From Zygaena filipendulae (lineage: Eukaryota; Arthropoda; Insecta; Lepidoptera; Zygaenidae), in contig OU015664.1 of assembly GCA_907165275.2 (NCBI GenBank), positions 11,898,690-11,962,689 on the forward strand: 64,000 nt of DNA, in the 5' to 3' direction. A program made the position numbers and the translations under genes. A model generated the notes under the pieces. It made no database searches, was not told the origin of the DNA, and was given only the letters and a program-made list of their open reading frames with translations. Below, piece by piece: positions 41,887-52,010 of the stretch. Each line of letters starts with the position of its first letter. The first letter of the stretch is position 1.

Positions 41887-42507
41887 GTAGGTTGCGCCTC
41901 TCGGGCGCTTTGGCGTGGGGGCGCGACTGAGGCGGGTCGCGGCGTAAAAACCGTGGCCGGGAGAGGGGACGGTAGGTTGCGCCTCTCGGGCGCTTTGGCG
42001 TGGGGGTGCAACTGAGGTGGGCCGCGGCGTAAAAAACCGTGGCCGGGAGAGGGGAGCGTAGGCCGTGCCTCTCGGGCGCTTTGGCGTGGGGGCGCGGCTG
42101 AGGCGGGTCGCGGCGTAAAAACCGTGGCCGGGAGAAGGGCCGGAATGTTCGGGTGCGGCGCCGTCGATTTCATCCGACGCCGCGCCCGGCATGCGGCACC
42201 GGGACGGGTAGGCCGTGCCTCTCGGGCGCTTTGGCGTGGGGGCGCGGCTGAGGCGGGTCGCGGCGTAAAAACCGTGGCCGGGAGAAGGGCCGGAATGCTC
42301 GGGTGCGGCGCCGTCGATTTCATCCGACGCCGCGCCCGGCATGCGGCACCGGGACGGGTAGGCCGTGCCTCTCGGGCGCTTTGGCGTGGGGGCGCGGCTG
42401 AGGCGGGTCGCGGCGTAAAAACCGTGGCCGGGAGAAGGGCCGGAATGTTCGGGTGCGGCGCCGTCGATTTCATCCGACGCCGCGCCCGGCATGAGGCACC
42501 GGGAGGG
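41887..42507 (+). repeat. Tandem repeats inside NA-3 (85-bp and 150-bp units)
   Basis: Two units of about 85 bp start at 41887 and 41972. Three units of about 150 bp start near 42058, 42208 and 42358. Each unit begins with a gtagg(c/t)(c/t)g(c/t)gcctctcggg motif; the long unit adds a segment with ccgtcgatttcatccgacg that can form a hairpin. The same array is present in NA-4. Long minus-strand open frames here are a by-product of the repeats. Confidence 0.9.
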
Positions 42508-43186
42508 GGCCGTCTCACCCACTTGCAGGCAGCAAGCACGTGGTCGAGGCGGCCCATGTAGGTGGCGCTGTCGTCCTCCGGGGCGGCGGCGCCACTGAGG
42601 CGGGCCGCGGTGGCTCGGGGAGCACCGCGGCTGAGTGTTAGAGGCCGTGGAGATGCTTTTCCTCTGCGGCCTCGACGGGGCCGCCCCGGTGATTGGCGGC
42701 GTGGAGGGGCTGCGGGGGGAGGGGAGTGCTGGCGCGGAGCTAGTCGGCCCTCCTCACCCCCTGCGGCCGTCGTGGTGGGCGGCGGGGCCACTTACCTGAC
42801 CCGTCGCAGGGGGCCTTGGGCGCCGGTCATGGGCCCGACCGGCGTCCTTTGCACAAGGTCCCCGAGAGAGGGAGGAGGGCGGCGGTGCGCCGCGTGTTCC
42901 GGCGCATCGTCGTCATTCTGAGGGGCACTCGTGCCCCTCGAGGAGGAGCCCGGAGACGGGCTGGCGCCGTCGGGGCTGCGGAGCATGCGAAAGCGATTCC
43001 CGCGGCCCCGGCAACAGGCGCGGAGGAGGAACACCCCAGGGTTTTTAGTGGGTAGCATTCCCGCCCTTCTCAGGGCGGGTTGCCCTTTTCAGGGCAGAGT
43101 CCCACATAACCATCGCCCCGGCCCGGGGGCGGTGGTATGCATAAAGCATTTTCCCTGGGTCAAAAAAAAAAAAAAAAAAAAAAAAA

Positions 43187-43190
43187 GGTT
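43187..43190 (+). repeat. Single-pentamer telomeric remnant
   Basis: GGTT between the NA-3 poly(A) and Gag-3; with the preceding A it makes one pentamer. Confidence 0.85.
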
Positions 43191-46100
43191 CCGTGGACCT
43201 GCCCGGTTCTGTCCGGGTGGGCGGAGAGACAACTCCGACACGGCGCGTCCCCAGGTGGCGGATAGGGGAAAGCCCGCGATATCTAGTCAATGCCTCCGGG
43301 CATTGGCTAGGTATGGTGGGTAGGAGCTTTGCTCCCGCGGACCAAACATACATATCGTAATCCCGCCTCGCGGCGGGACCGAGGGCCCATTCTTATGGGC
43401 TGCGAGGAAGAAAACCTCTATAAAAAATTACCCCAAATCCCAAGCTCTGTCGGTCGGTGAAGGGATGAATGGCCGGGGGGTGTGGCCCGGTCGCTAGGCT
43501 GGCAAGGGGGGGCATACCTCCTTCCCAAAACAATAGCCAAGCCATGGACAAGCCAACGAAAATTGTGCCTACCCACGGGGGTCCCAGTCGTGATGCGGCT
43601 GGGGAGTCCCTCCCCGAACCTACGGGTTCGGGCTGTCCGGCTGGCGGCGTGGATTTATCTGCGTCCGCCGGGTATGTGGGCCCGGACACTCCAGGCTTGA
43701 GGGGTGAGGGGGGGCCGCCTCTTGATCCAAGGCCCCCCGAAAAACGACGACTGTTTAATTGGACACGGCTCATGAAAAGGAGAGGTTGGGAGTCTGAGTT
43801 GGCGACGATGTCGGATAGAGACGTCAAAGCAAACATCTCTAAGGACGTCGTCGCAGAGCTAGAGGATCTGCTGGCAGAGCGTGAGCGACTCGTCGCCAAC
43901 TCAGATTGGGAGAGAATGAACTCATGGGAGTGTCACCTGGCATCTCAAACCCCCGAGCAGGTTAGACAACTGCTCGTGGGTGAGATGTATTATCGCTACA
44001 GGGCCATTTTGGCGGAGCGGGATACATTACGTGCCAGGTGTCACTCCCCTGAGAACGCTGAGAAGAAGAGAGCGCTGCCCTCTGCGACGGGCAGTGGCGA
44101 ACTGCCAACTTCCGCTACCAGAACACCAGTGGTAGTGTTGGAGAGACTGGATGAGCGGCTACTGTCGGCCGCAGAGGGCAGTAGCATTTCAACGAGCTCC
44201 CTTGATGAGACAGGGAAATGGACGGGAGGGGAACCACTGGATTCAGACGATTTATCGTCGCCAGGGTCCCCTAAAATTCTGACTTGGGGAGGGCGAAAGC
44301 AGCAGGAGGAAGAGATGAGGGAAGAGGCCATGCTGCAGGAAATATCCACCCAAAGGCAGCTGGCCTCTGAGTTGGCCTCAAGTCCAGGGAAGCTGGCGTG
44401 GCTGGAGGAGAGGATGGCGGAATCGCAGTTTGCCCTGAACATCTTCGAGGGTGGAGGAGAAGGTCCGGCGGAACAGACGTCGGAGTCTGGCGACAGCGTG
44501 CCCGCTACTCCATCTCCGGGACCATCCGCGGTGGCTCCGAGGGGGGAACGGGAGAGGCGTCGATCTAGCTCGGTGGAGATGGATCTGGGTGGCCCCGCTG
44601 CCAGTGCAACGGCTTCGGGCGGGAAGAGGAAGCGCCATGAGCTGGACGACTCGAGCGACGTGTCCTCCGAGGATGCCATTGGCGCTCCCCTTCCCAGAAG
44701 GACCAAGAGGATTTCAGCTCGAGTTGCGGAGAGGCGGCGGCATCCTGCAATCGCCGACCCAATCGTGTCGCCGGTGGGGTCGACGGCTGCTCCTCAGCGA
44801 GTGCCCGTCGTAGCTGTCGAAAAACTGGACTTGGAGCGGGCACTCGCGAGACTTCCTGGCGCAAGCGGGCATGGCCGGGAGCGCTCATCCTCCACTGGCC
44901 AAATCACAGGCTCGGTTAAGGCAGGCCAAAGACGATGTGCCTCTTATCCGGAGGACCTGGATCTGCCACTGGAGCCCTCACCGGGGGGACGTGCAGCACA
45001 GCGCAGTGTGGCGGAGCGCGTTGCCAGAGCCGGAAAGGGATCGGCCTCGGGGGTCGGGGCTGCCTCACTGAACGAGACAGCCAGCGACCTCCGCGACCGT
45101 ATCTTCGAGGACACGGAGGTCATCTGCCGTGTAGCCGCAGTGTCATCAAATCTTAAGGGCACGTCTGTTCGCGCCCTTAAGGAAGCGGCTGCACGGATAG
45201 ATGACAGGGTCAAGACCCTCGCTGAGCGCTCCGTGTCCGAAGAGTCGGCCAGACTGGCGGCCGAGAACGCTCGCCTCCGTGCGGAGGTCGACGGACTTCG
45301 TAAAGAGTTCGCCGCTCTCCGCGCGGAGATCGCGAGGGCTAACCTGCCCCCGGTGAGGCAAGAAGGGGTGGCGATTCGAGAGCAGCCTCTCTCCCGTGAG
45401 ATTATGGAAGCAATCCGACACATGGTGGACGCTTCCATCGAAGGGAGGCTGATCTCGGATCGGCCGCGGCCTCCACTGCGTCACGAGAGGCGCCTAGAGA
45501 GAGTGGAAGAGCCGACAGAACGTGCTGGTGACGTTATGCCGGCTCCCCCGAGTCAGATACAGAAGGGGCCCAAGAAGGGCAGCAAAGGACCCTCCCGTCC
45601 GGTTCCTGGGAAGGATGCCCCTCTTTCACTGCCTCCGGATCAGGCGAACTTGAACGCTGGATACTCGGAGGCAGTGAAACGGGGCAAGAAGAAGAATAAA
45701 AAAAGGAAGAAGGGCAAGGCTGCCCCGACTTCGGCGCCCTCTGCGCCGGCGAAGAAGTCTTCGCCGGGGCAACCGGCGCCGGGGTCGGTGGCACCCCAGC
45801 CGAAAGGGAAGGCAGCCAGGCCTAAAGCGCCAGCGCCGAATAAGCTCCGTCTCCCTCGCTCGGTGGCAGTAGTTCTTGAACTGCAGCCGGAGGCCGTGCG
45901 AGAGGGACGGACTTACAAAGATGTGTTAACCGAGGCCGCGTCCAAAATTAAACTGGCCGACCTCGGTATAACTGACATTAATTTCCGGCGTGCCGCCACT
46001 GGGGCGCGCATTCTGGAAGTGCCAGGGGTGACAAGCGGCGATAAAGCAGACGCTCTCGCCGCTGCGATCCGCAGCGTCTTCCCCGCTGAGGATTTACGGG

Positions 46101-47028
46101 TCCACAGACCGACGAAGCGCGCTGAACTGCGCGTTTCCGGCCTGGATGACTCGGTCACCAGCGGGGATGTCGCCGCCAAGGTCGCCGAAGTTGGAGGTTG
46201 CCCAGAGGGGTCCGTTCAGGTCGGCGAAATTCGACTAGGCCCCTCCGGTACTGGCGGAGTCTGGGTGCGCTGCCCAGTGGCGGTCGCCAAGGCGCTGGCG
46301 CTTAAGGGGCGCCTATTGGTGGGGTGGGTGGCAGCCAGAGTTGTCTTGCTGCCACACCGGCCTCTGCGGTGCTTCCGCTGCCTGCACGCAGGTCACGTGG
46401 GGCGGACATGCACCGCAGAGACCGACAGGAGTAATCTGTGCTTCCGCTGCGGCCAGCCTGGCCACATTGCGGCAAAGTGCAGCAGCCAGCCTCGATGTAT
46501 CTTGTGTGCCGAGGCTGGCAAACCGGCGGGGCACCGCTTGGGTTCGCCATCTTGTGGCGCTCCTAAGCGTGGCCCAAGGCGGACGCCTAAGTCGGCCGGT
46601 GTGATTCCGGCCGCCGTCGGTGCTGCCCAGCCCGTGGCTGGGCAAGAGTCACCCGCAGCGGTGGCACAGGTGGGGATGGCCCGTTCCCGCGACCCTCTGC
46701 TTTCAGAGGGCGTGATGGATGCGGGCTGAAACCCCCCCACCACCTTCGTTACTTCTGGGGGCGTTCCGTGGGGACGGGCGCCTCCATAAAGAAGTACGAG
46801 GATGAAAGGCGCGTCCGGTGCTCCGGCGCGTCTTTACTCGAGTCGGTCGCCTCCTTGGAGGCGATGTCGCGGCGGGGGCGCGGATTTGCGACAGCGGTTA
46901 CCGTTCCCTCGCCGACACGCGACTTTGAAGGAGCACCGTGGAGTTTTAGCCGGTCGGAGCCCGGCATAACCACCCGCCGTCCCCACGGTGGGTGGTATGC
47001 GATGTCCTTTCTAATAGCATTTCTCCAC

Positions 47029-47061
<33 letters not shown>
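43191..47061 (+). mobile_element. Gag-3: SART-like element with ORF1 only
   Basis: A 3.87-kb unit of the Gag-1 subfamily (starts CCGTGGACCTG), with a 30-nt poly(A) (47032-47061). The 5' UTR and first part of ORF1 are almost identical to Gag-1, the middle is diverged, and the C-terminal third plus 3' UTR are again almost identical, suggesting recombination or gene conversion. No ORF2 is present. Confidence 0.85.
43544..46729 (+). CDS. Gag-3 ORF1: Gag-like protein without partner ORF2
   Basis: 1061 residues from the conserved ATG. The modular order is as in Gag-1: N-module ending VVVLERLDE, then acidic module with GKRKRHELDDSSD and VVAVEKLD. The LRDRIFEDTEVICRVA block, coiled coil, Lys-rich linker, conserved RNA-binding-like region and three zinc knuckles follow. 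The linker before YSEAVKRG (near 45570-45660) differs from Gag-1, which instead resembles Gag-2 there. The stop is TGA. The frame is intact, as in all four Gag-only units. Confidence 0.88.
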   Translation: MDKPTKIVPTHGGPSRDAAGESLPEPTGSGCPAGGVDLSASAGYVGPDTPGLRGEGGPPLDPRPPEKRRLFNWTRLMKRRGWESELATMSDRDVKANISKDVVAELEDLLAERERLVANSDWERMNSWECHLASQTPEQVRQLLVGEMYYRYRAILAERDTLRARCHSPENAEKKRALPSATGSGELPTSATRTPVVVLERLDERLLSAAEGSSISTSSLDETGKWTGGEPLDSDDLSSPGSPKILTWGGRKQQEEEMREEAMLQEISTQRQLASELASSPGKLAWLEERMAESQFALNIFEGGGEGPAEQTSESGDSVPATPSPGPSAVAPRGERERRRSSSVEMDLGGPAASATASGGKRKRHELDDSSDVSSEDAIGAPLPRRTKRISARVAERRRHPAIADPIVSPVGSTAAPQRVPVVAVEKLDLERALARLPGASGHGRERSSSTGQITGSVKAGQRRCASYPEDLDLPLEPSPGGRAAQRSVAERVARAGKGSASGVGAASLNETASDLRDRIFEDTEVICRVAAVSSNLKGTSVRALKEAAARIDDRVKTLAERSVSEESARLAAENARLRAEVDGLRKEFAALRAEIARANLPPVRQEGVAIREQPLSREIMEAIRHMVDASIEGRLISDRPRPPLRHERRLERVEEPTERAGDVMPAPPSQIQKGPKKGSKGPSRPVPGKDAPLSLPPDQANLNAGYSEAVKRGKKKNKKRKKGKAAPTSAPSAPAKKSSPGQPAPGSVAPQPKGKAARPKAPAPNKLRLPRSVAVVLELQPEAVREGRTYKDVLTEAASKIKLADLGITDINFRRAATGARILEVPGVTSGDKADALAAAIRSVFPAEDLRVHRPTKRAELRVSGLDDSVTSGDVAAKVAEVGGCPEGSVQVGEIRLGPSGTGGVWVRCPVAVAKALALKGRLLVGWVAARVVLLPHRPLRCFRCLHAGHVGRTCTAETDRSNLCFRCGQPGHIAAKCSSQPRCILCAEAGKPAGHRLGSPSCGAPKRGPRRTPKSAGVIPAAVGAAQPVAGQESPAAVAQVGMARSRDPLLSEGVMDAG

Positions 47062-47063
<2 letters not shown>

Positions 47064-47105
47064 TTAGGTTAGGTTAGGTTAGGTTAGGTTAGGTTAGGTT
47101 AGGTT
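47062..47105 (+). repeat. Interstitial TTAGG tract
   Basis: About nine GGTTA units between Gag-3 and NA-4. Confidence 0.97.
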
Positions 47106-47194
47106 CCCCCCCGAATTGGGTTCCCGCCTTGTCGTGGCGGGGGGGCTTAGTAGCCGTGGGTACTGTCCACCCACGGTGAAGCCAAGAGGAACCC
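47106..47194 (+). ncRNA. Candidate HDV-like ribozyme, NA-4 5' end
   Basis: Same sequence as in NA-3, with P2 GGGTTCC/GGAACCC. Here the predicted cut coincides exactly with the GGTT/C junction, unlike NA-3. Confidence 0.77.
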
Positions 47195-47270
47195 TGAGGC
47201 GGGCCGGAATGCCGGTGAGTGCGGCGCTGAGAAGGGCCAGCGCTGCGCCCGACATGAGGCACCGAGACGG

Positions 47271-47891
47271 GTAGGTTGCGCCTCTCGGGCGCTTTGGCGT
47301 GGGGGCGCGACTGAGGCGGGTCGCGGCGTAAAAACCGTGGCCGGGAGAGGGGACGGTAGGTTGCGCCTCTCGGGCGCTTTGGCGTGGGGGTGCAACTGAG
47401 GTGGGCCGCGGCGTAAAAAACCGTGGCCGGGAGAGGGGAGCGTAGGCCGTGCCTCTCGGGCGCTTTGGCGTGGGGGCGCGGCTGAGGCGGGTCGCGGCGT
47501 AAAAACCGTGGCCGGGAGAAGGGCCGGAATGTTCGGGTGCGGCGCCGTCGATTTCATCCGACGCCGCGCCCGGCATGCGGCACCGGGACGGGTAGGCCGT
47601 GCCTCTCGGGCGCTTTGGCGTGGGGGCGCGGCTGAGGCGGGTCGCGGCGTAAAAACCGTGGCCGGGAGAAGGGCCGGAATGCTCGGGTGCGGCGCCGTCG
47701 ATTTCATCCGACGCCGCGCCCGGCATGCGGCACCGGGACGGGTAGGCCGTGCCTCTCGGGCGCTTTGGCGTGGGGGCGCGGCTGAGGCGGGTCGCGGCGT
47801 AAAAACCGTGGCCGGGAGAAGGGCCGGAATGTTCGGGTGCGGCGCCGTCGATTTCATCCGACGCCGCGCCCGGCATGAGGCACCGGGAGGG
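47271..47891 (+). repeat. Tandem repeats inside NA-4 (85-bp and 150-bp units)
   Basis: Same array as in NA-3: two short and three long units in the same order, so it was already present in the common source. Confidence 0.9.
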
Positions 47892-48544
47892 GGCCGTCTC
47901 ACCCACTTGCAGGCAGCAAGCACGTGGTCGAGGCGGCCCATGTAGGTGGCGCTGTCGTCCTCCGGGGCGGCGGCGCCACTGAGGCGGGCCGCGGTGGCTC
48001 GGGGAGCACCGCGGCTGAGTGTTAGAGGCCGTGGAGATGCTTTTCCTCTGCGGCCTCGACGGGGCCGCCCCGGTGATTGGCGGCGTGGAGGGGCTGCGGG
48101 GGGAGGGGAGTGCTGGCGCGGAGCTAGTCGGCCCTCCTCACCCCCTGCGGCCGTCGTGGTGGGCGGCGGGGCCACTTACCTGACCCGTCGCAGGGGGCCT
48201 TGGGCGCCGGTCATGGGCCCGACCGGCGTCCTTTGCACAAGGTCCCCGAGAGAGGGAGGAGGGCGGCGGTGCGCCGCGTGTTCCGGCGCATCGTCGTCAT
48301 TCTGAGGGGCACTCGTGCCCCTCGAGGAGGAGCCCGGAGACGGGCTGGCGCCGTCGGGGCTGCGGAGCATGCGAAAGCGATTCCCGCGGCCCCGGCAACA
48401 GGCGCGGAGGAGGAACACCCCAGGGTTTTTAGTGGGTAGCATTCCCGCCCTTCTCAGGGCCGGTTGCCCTTTTCAGGGCAGAGTCCCACATAACCATCGC
48501 CCCGGCCCGGGGGCGGTGGTATGCATAAAGCATTTTCCCTGGGT

Positions 48545-48607
<63 letters not shown>

Positions 48608-48609
<2 letters not shown>

Positions 48610-48621
48610 TTAGGTTAGGTT
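48608..48621 (+). repeat. Interstitial TTAGG remnant
   Basis: GGTTAGGTTAGGTT between NA-4 poly(A) and Gag-4. Confidence 0.95.
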
Positions 48622-48710
48622 CCCCCTCAATCGGGTCCGCGCCTTGTCGTGGCGAGGGGGCTTAGTAGCGGCTGGATGCATCTTTCCCAGCCGTGAAGCT
48701 AAGCGGACCC
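48622..48710 (+). ncRNA. Candidate HDV-like ribozyme, Gag-4 5' end
   Basis: P1 CCCCCTC (48622-48628)/GAGGGGG, P2 GGGTCCGC/GCGGACCC (48703-48710), P3 GCC/GGC, P4 CGGCTGG/CCAGCCG, J4/2 with GCTAA. No extra nucleotides precede the predicted cut. Confidence 0.78.
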
Positions 48711-48935
48711 GCTAGCATATCGTAATCCCGCTCTGAGTGTCGTGGTCATGTCTCGCGGCTCAGAGTGGGACCGAGGGTTCACCGTAAAACGTGGACCGCG
48801 AGGAAGAAAACCTCTATAAAAAAATTACCCCGGATCCCCCGCTTGTGGCGGTCGCCGGGGGGTTCGCCGGGTTCTGTGGCCCGGATACGAGGCCGTCACG
48901 GGGGGCATACCCCGACAACAATCGCAACAAGCACA

Positions 48936-51557
48936 ATGGACAAAACGCATAAGGCAAAAACTCCCCAGGTGGGTACCAGCCTCGAAAGGGTTGGAGAGTC
49001 CCACCCCGGCAAAGGTCCGGGCAGCCCCTCGTATCTGGGGGGGGCACCTGTGCGTTCGGACGTTGTGGACGTCGTGAAGAAGAAGGCACCTAAGTGCACA
49101 TGGGGTGAGGGGGGGCCGCCTCCGGATCCAAGGCCCCCCAACCAACGACGACTTGTGGAATGGCCACGGCTAATGGAAGAGAGAGAATGGGAGCGCGACC
49201 TAACGTCGCTGACAAAAACACAGGTCAGGGACCTTGTACAGAAGGACTATGAGTCCCTGCGTGACACACTCATCGCGGAGCACCAGGGCATCGTGGAGGA
49301 CAATTCGAAGAGCCCAAACAACCTCAAGGCACGGGAAGAGTATCTGATGTCCCTTAGCATCACCGACTTAAAGGAGGTGCTAAGGGATGACATGATGTAC
49401 CGACTTGAGGTGCTTCTTGCGGAAAGAGAAAAGAGAAGGGTCGCCCTAACAAAAGGGGCCACAGGAGGGAAACCATCAACCTCCTCACTAAGATCGCCAG
49501 TAGTGGTTTTAGAGAGGATGGATGCGCATGAGTTTGAGGACTCGGACGACGTCATGTCGATTGGTTCTGCTACGGGGAGTATAGGGGGAGGCGGGAAAAG
49601 GAAGCGCCATGACTTCGAGCTGGAGGATTCCGATGATATATCCTCCTCCGAAGACTTCGCTGGCACGCCCCTCCCCAGCAGAAAGAAACCTGCAGCAGGT
49701 GGGAAACGCGGACGGGGACGGCCGCCTACGACCGGCGAATACGTCGGCCTGGCCAAGGCGAAGGCCGACCTTGTCGCCATGGAAAGAGCAGAGCTGGAGC
49801 TCCAAGCGGAGAAGGACGTGCTGGCCCTAAGTCAGAAGGCCCGCGTCCTAAGACCAATTGGAAGAGCCCAAAGAGAGGAACTCGGGCTGAAGCTCAGTGA
49901 CCGGGTCGTGGAAACCACGGACGACCTGCGAGAGCACATCATCGAGGATGCCGACCTCATATCCTCCATCGCCGTAAAATCCGGAAATCTTAAGGGCACC
50001 TTCGTGCGAGCCCTGAAGGAGGCGGCGATGCGGATTGAGGATCGTGCCAGGGAATTGGCTGGAAACTCTGTTTCCACAGAGACGGAGAAGCTGTCGGCGG
50101 AGGTGAGGCACTTGAGGAGGGAAAACTCCCGCCTCTGCGAAGAACTGGCGGAACTCCGCAAGGAATTCGCGGCCTTCCGCGCGGAGGCGGAGTTAGAGCG
50201 AGCTCGCGCCGCTATAGCGCCCCCACCACCGCCGCCAGCACCACTGGAAAGGATCGAGGAGGAAGTACCCCGGGAGCAACCTCTCTCCCAGGACGAAATT
50301 ATGCGCACTGTGCGCAACATAGTGGACGCGCGACTGGAAGGGAGTTTGCTTCCGGACAGACCAAGACCGCCTCTCCAGCATGAGAGACGGTCCCTTGACG
50401 AGACGCCCCCGGCTTTGACAGCCCCGCCAGCGGTTGCCGGCGGCGCTACCACAAAGACGACGAAAGGGAAACGCGGGCGACGGAAACCCTCTCGCAAGAA
50501 GGAACTGCAAGGGCCTAACAAGAACTCGGCCCCCGCCGCTCCCGCGACCCAAGAAGCCGCGGCCCCAGGGTCCTACTCGGAGGCCGTGAAAAGAGGGAGA
50601 CAGAAGAGAGGCAAGAAAGGAGCTTCCTCTCTCTCAGCGCCCAACGCCAATGCGACGGGCAGGAAGAAGGCGCCGAAGAAACCGGCGACAACACCTGAGA
50701 CGACGACGGGACGCAGAAAGCCTGCGCCGTCCAAACTACGTCCGCCCCGCTCAGCAGCCGTGGTTCTGCAGCTGCAGCCCGCGGCAGAGGAGAAGGGCCT
50801 TACGTACAAGGACGTACTTACCGAGGCCACGTCGAAGATCAAACTGGCTGACCTCGGCATCACGGCACTCAACTTCAGGCTCGCAGCAACTGGAGCGCGC
50901 ATCCTGGAGGTGCCAGGGACGACCAGCGGCGAGAAGGCAGACGCCCTCGCCACTGCACTGCGAGGACTTCTCCCCGCTGAAGACGTGCGGGTCTCCAGGC
51001 CGGTGAAGTGCGCCGAACTGCGCATTTCCGGACTGGATGACTCCGTCACCAGCGGGGATATAGCCGCCAAGGTGGCTGAGACGGGAGGATGCCCGGCGGG
51101 GGCCGTCACTGTCGGGGAGATCCGGCAAGCCCCCTCCGGCACTGGTACCGCCTGGGTGCGCTGCCCAGTAGCGGTCGCGAAGACGCTCGCGCAAAGAGGG
51201 CGATTATTGGTGGGCTGGACGGCTGCACGAGTGACGCTGCTGCCGCCACGAACGATGCGGTGCTTCCGCTGCCTAGAAGGCGGACATGTGGGGCGGAACT
51301 GCACCGCAGAAGTCGACAGGAGCCGGTGTTGCTACCGGTGCGGCGTGCCTGGGCACATAGCCGCCACGTGTTTCGGCGAGGTCCGGTGCATTATATGCAC
51401 CGAGAACGGTAAGCCGGCGAGGCACCGACTGGGAGCTTGGAGTTGCTCAGCCCCCAAGAAGCCCGCGAGAAGGCCACCGACGAAGACGACCGGTTCTGCT
51501 CCGGTCGCCGTCAGTGCCGCCCAGCCAGGGCAGGGAGCGGTCATGGAGGTGACTTAG
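48936..51557 (+). CDS. Gag-4 ORF1: Gag-like protein with AT-hook-like motif
   Basis: 873 residues from the conserved ATG at 48936; the frame extends upstream to 48765 only through non-ATG codons. It combines parts seen elsewhere: the EREWERDL N-module of Gag-2, a GKRKRHDFELEDSDD acidic module as in SART-1, and a GKRGRGRPPTTGEYVGLA AT-hook-like segment (about 49702-49755) as in SART-3. Coiled coil, Pro-rich stretch, Lys-rich linker and three zinc knuckles follow; the second knuckle is CX2CX4HX4C. The stop is TAG, without a TAATG overlap and without ORF2. Confidence 0.88.
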   Translation: MDKTHKAKTPQVGTSLERVGESHPGKGPGSPSYLGGAPVRSDVVDVVKKKAPKCTWGEGGPPPDPRPPNQRRLVEWPRLMEEREWERDLTSLTKTQVRDLVQKDYESLRDTLIAEHQGIVEDNSKSPNNLKAREEYLMSLSITDLKEVLRDDMMYRLEVLLAEREKRRVALTKGATGGKPSTSSLRSPVVVLERMDAHEFEDSDDVMSIGSATGSIGGGGKRKRHDFELEDSDDISSSEDFAGTPLPSRKKPAAGGKRGRGRPPTTGEYVGLAKAKADLVAMERAELELQAEKDVLALSQKARVLRPIGRAQREELGLKLSDRVVETTDDLREHIIEDADLISSIAVKSGNLKGTFVRALKEAAMRIEDRARELAGNSVSTETEKLSAEVRHLRRENSRLCEELAELRKEFAAFRAEAELERARAAIAPPPPPPAPLERIEEEVPREQPLSQDEIMRTVRNIVDARLEGSLLPDRPRPPLQHERRSLDETPPALTAPPAVAGGATTKTTKGKRGRRKPSRKKELQGPNKNSAPAAPATQEAAAPGSYSEAVKRGRQKRGKKGASSLSAPNANATGRKKAPKKPATTPETTTGRRKPAPSKLRPPRSAAVVLQLQPAAEEKGLTYKDVLTEATSKIKLADLGITALNFRLAATGARILEVPGTTSGEKADALATALRGLLPAEDVRVSRPVKCAELRISGLDDSVTSGDIAAKVAETGGCPAGAVTVGEIRQAPSGTGTAWVRCPVAVAKTLAQRGRLLVGWTAARVTLLPPRTMRCFRCLEGGHVGRNCTAEVDRSRCCYRCGVPGHIAATCFGEVRCIICTENGKPARHRLGAWSCSAPKKPARRPPTKTTGSAPVAVSAAQPGQGAVMEVT

Positions 51558-51856
51558 CGAAGTGTACCTTCGTGCCTCGGGGGCGTCCCGCGGGGGCGGG
51601 GCGTCCTCACATAGAGGCCCGAGGAGGGAGGGCGCGTTCTGTCATTCCGGCGCGTCCTCATACATGAGACGGTCGCCATAACATCTGGCGACGTCGCTGG
51701 CGGGGTTGCGGTAGTTTACTATCGTGTTCCCGTGACCCCGCCGCCCTTCGCGACAGGGAAGGAATACCGTGGAGTTTTAGCCGGTCGGAGCCCGGCATAA
51801 CCACCGTGTCGCCCCCGCGATGCGGTGGTACGCGATGTCCATAAGCGTTTCTCCAC

Positions 51857-51892
<36 letters not shown>

Positions 51893-51894
<2 letters not shown>

Positions 51895-51922
51895 TTAGGT
51901 TAGGTTAGGTTAGGTTAGGTTA
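51893..51922 (+). repeat. Interstitial TTAGG tract
   Basis: About six units. Unlike all other left junctions of plus-strand units, it ends in GGTTA rather than GGTT before the C run of NA-5. Confidence 0.95.
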
Positions 51923-52010
51923 CCCCCCCGAATTGGGTCCCCGCCTTGTCGTGGCGGGGGGGCTCTAGTAGCCGTGGACTCGTCACCCACGGTGAAGCTA
52001 AGAGGGACCC
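51923..52010 (+). ncRNA. Candidate HDV-like ribozyme, NA-5 5' end
   Basis: P1 51923-51929/51956-51962, P2 51935-51941/52004-52010, P3 51943-51945/51953-51955, P4 51972-51977/51987-51992, J4/2 with GCTAA (C51998 as candidate catalytic residue). Confidence 0.76.

Larger units (their letters stand above)
41712..43186 (+). mobile_element. NA-3: expanded non-coding SART-like element
   Basis: A 1.48-kb unit. The first 10 nt (CCGTGGACCT, 41712-41721) match the 5' end of Gag-1/Gag-3 units; a standard NA 5' end then starts at 41722. The interior differs from NA-1 by tandem repeats at 41887-42507; the remainder matches NA-1. The poly(A) is 25 nt (43162-43186). A 2-nt insertion relative to NA-1 near 42866 breaks the frames that are open in NA-1, which supports a non-coding nature. 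Confidence 0.8.
47106..48607 (+). mobile_element. NA-4: expanded non-coding SART-like element
   Basis: Near-identical to NA-3 at a constant offset of 5,384 nt, including the internal tandem repeats; I noticed one substitution near 48461. It lacks the 10-nt leader of NA-3 and has a 62-nt poly(A) (48546-48607) against 25 nt. Different edges point to separate insertions from one source. Confidence 0.82.
48622..51892 (+). mobile_element. Gag-4: SART-like element with ORF1 only
   Basis: A 3.27-kb unit with SART-1-type 5' end, one ORF1, a 3' UTR of 301 nt with SART 3' fold, and a 34-nt poly(A) (51859-51892). It is the most diverged Gag-only unit. Its 3' UTR still begins with the Gag-type block (ccttcgtgcctcgggggcg) a few bases after the stop, so loss of ORF2 looks shared with the other three. 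Confidence 0.85.

Noticed and set aside
41763..42791. 342-codon minus-strand frame in NA-3 (and its twin in NA-4)
   Set aside because: It is generated by GC-rich tandem repeats whose unit lengths are multiples of three or close to it; it is absent from NA-1, NA-2 and NA-5 and has no recognisable domain.
43191..43260. Standard HDV-like ribozyme at the Gag-3 (and Gag-1) 5' end
   Set aside because: Some pairings form a pseudoknot, but P3 is not followed by the P1 3' strand, P4 is not placed as expected and no J4/2 motif is visible; kept only as a finding to check.
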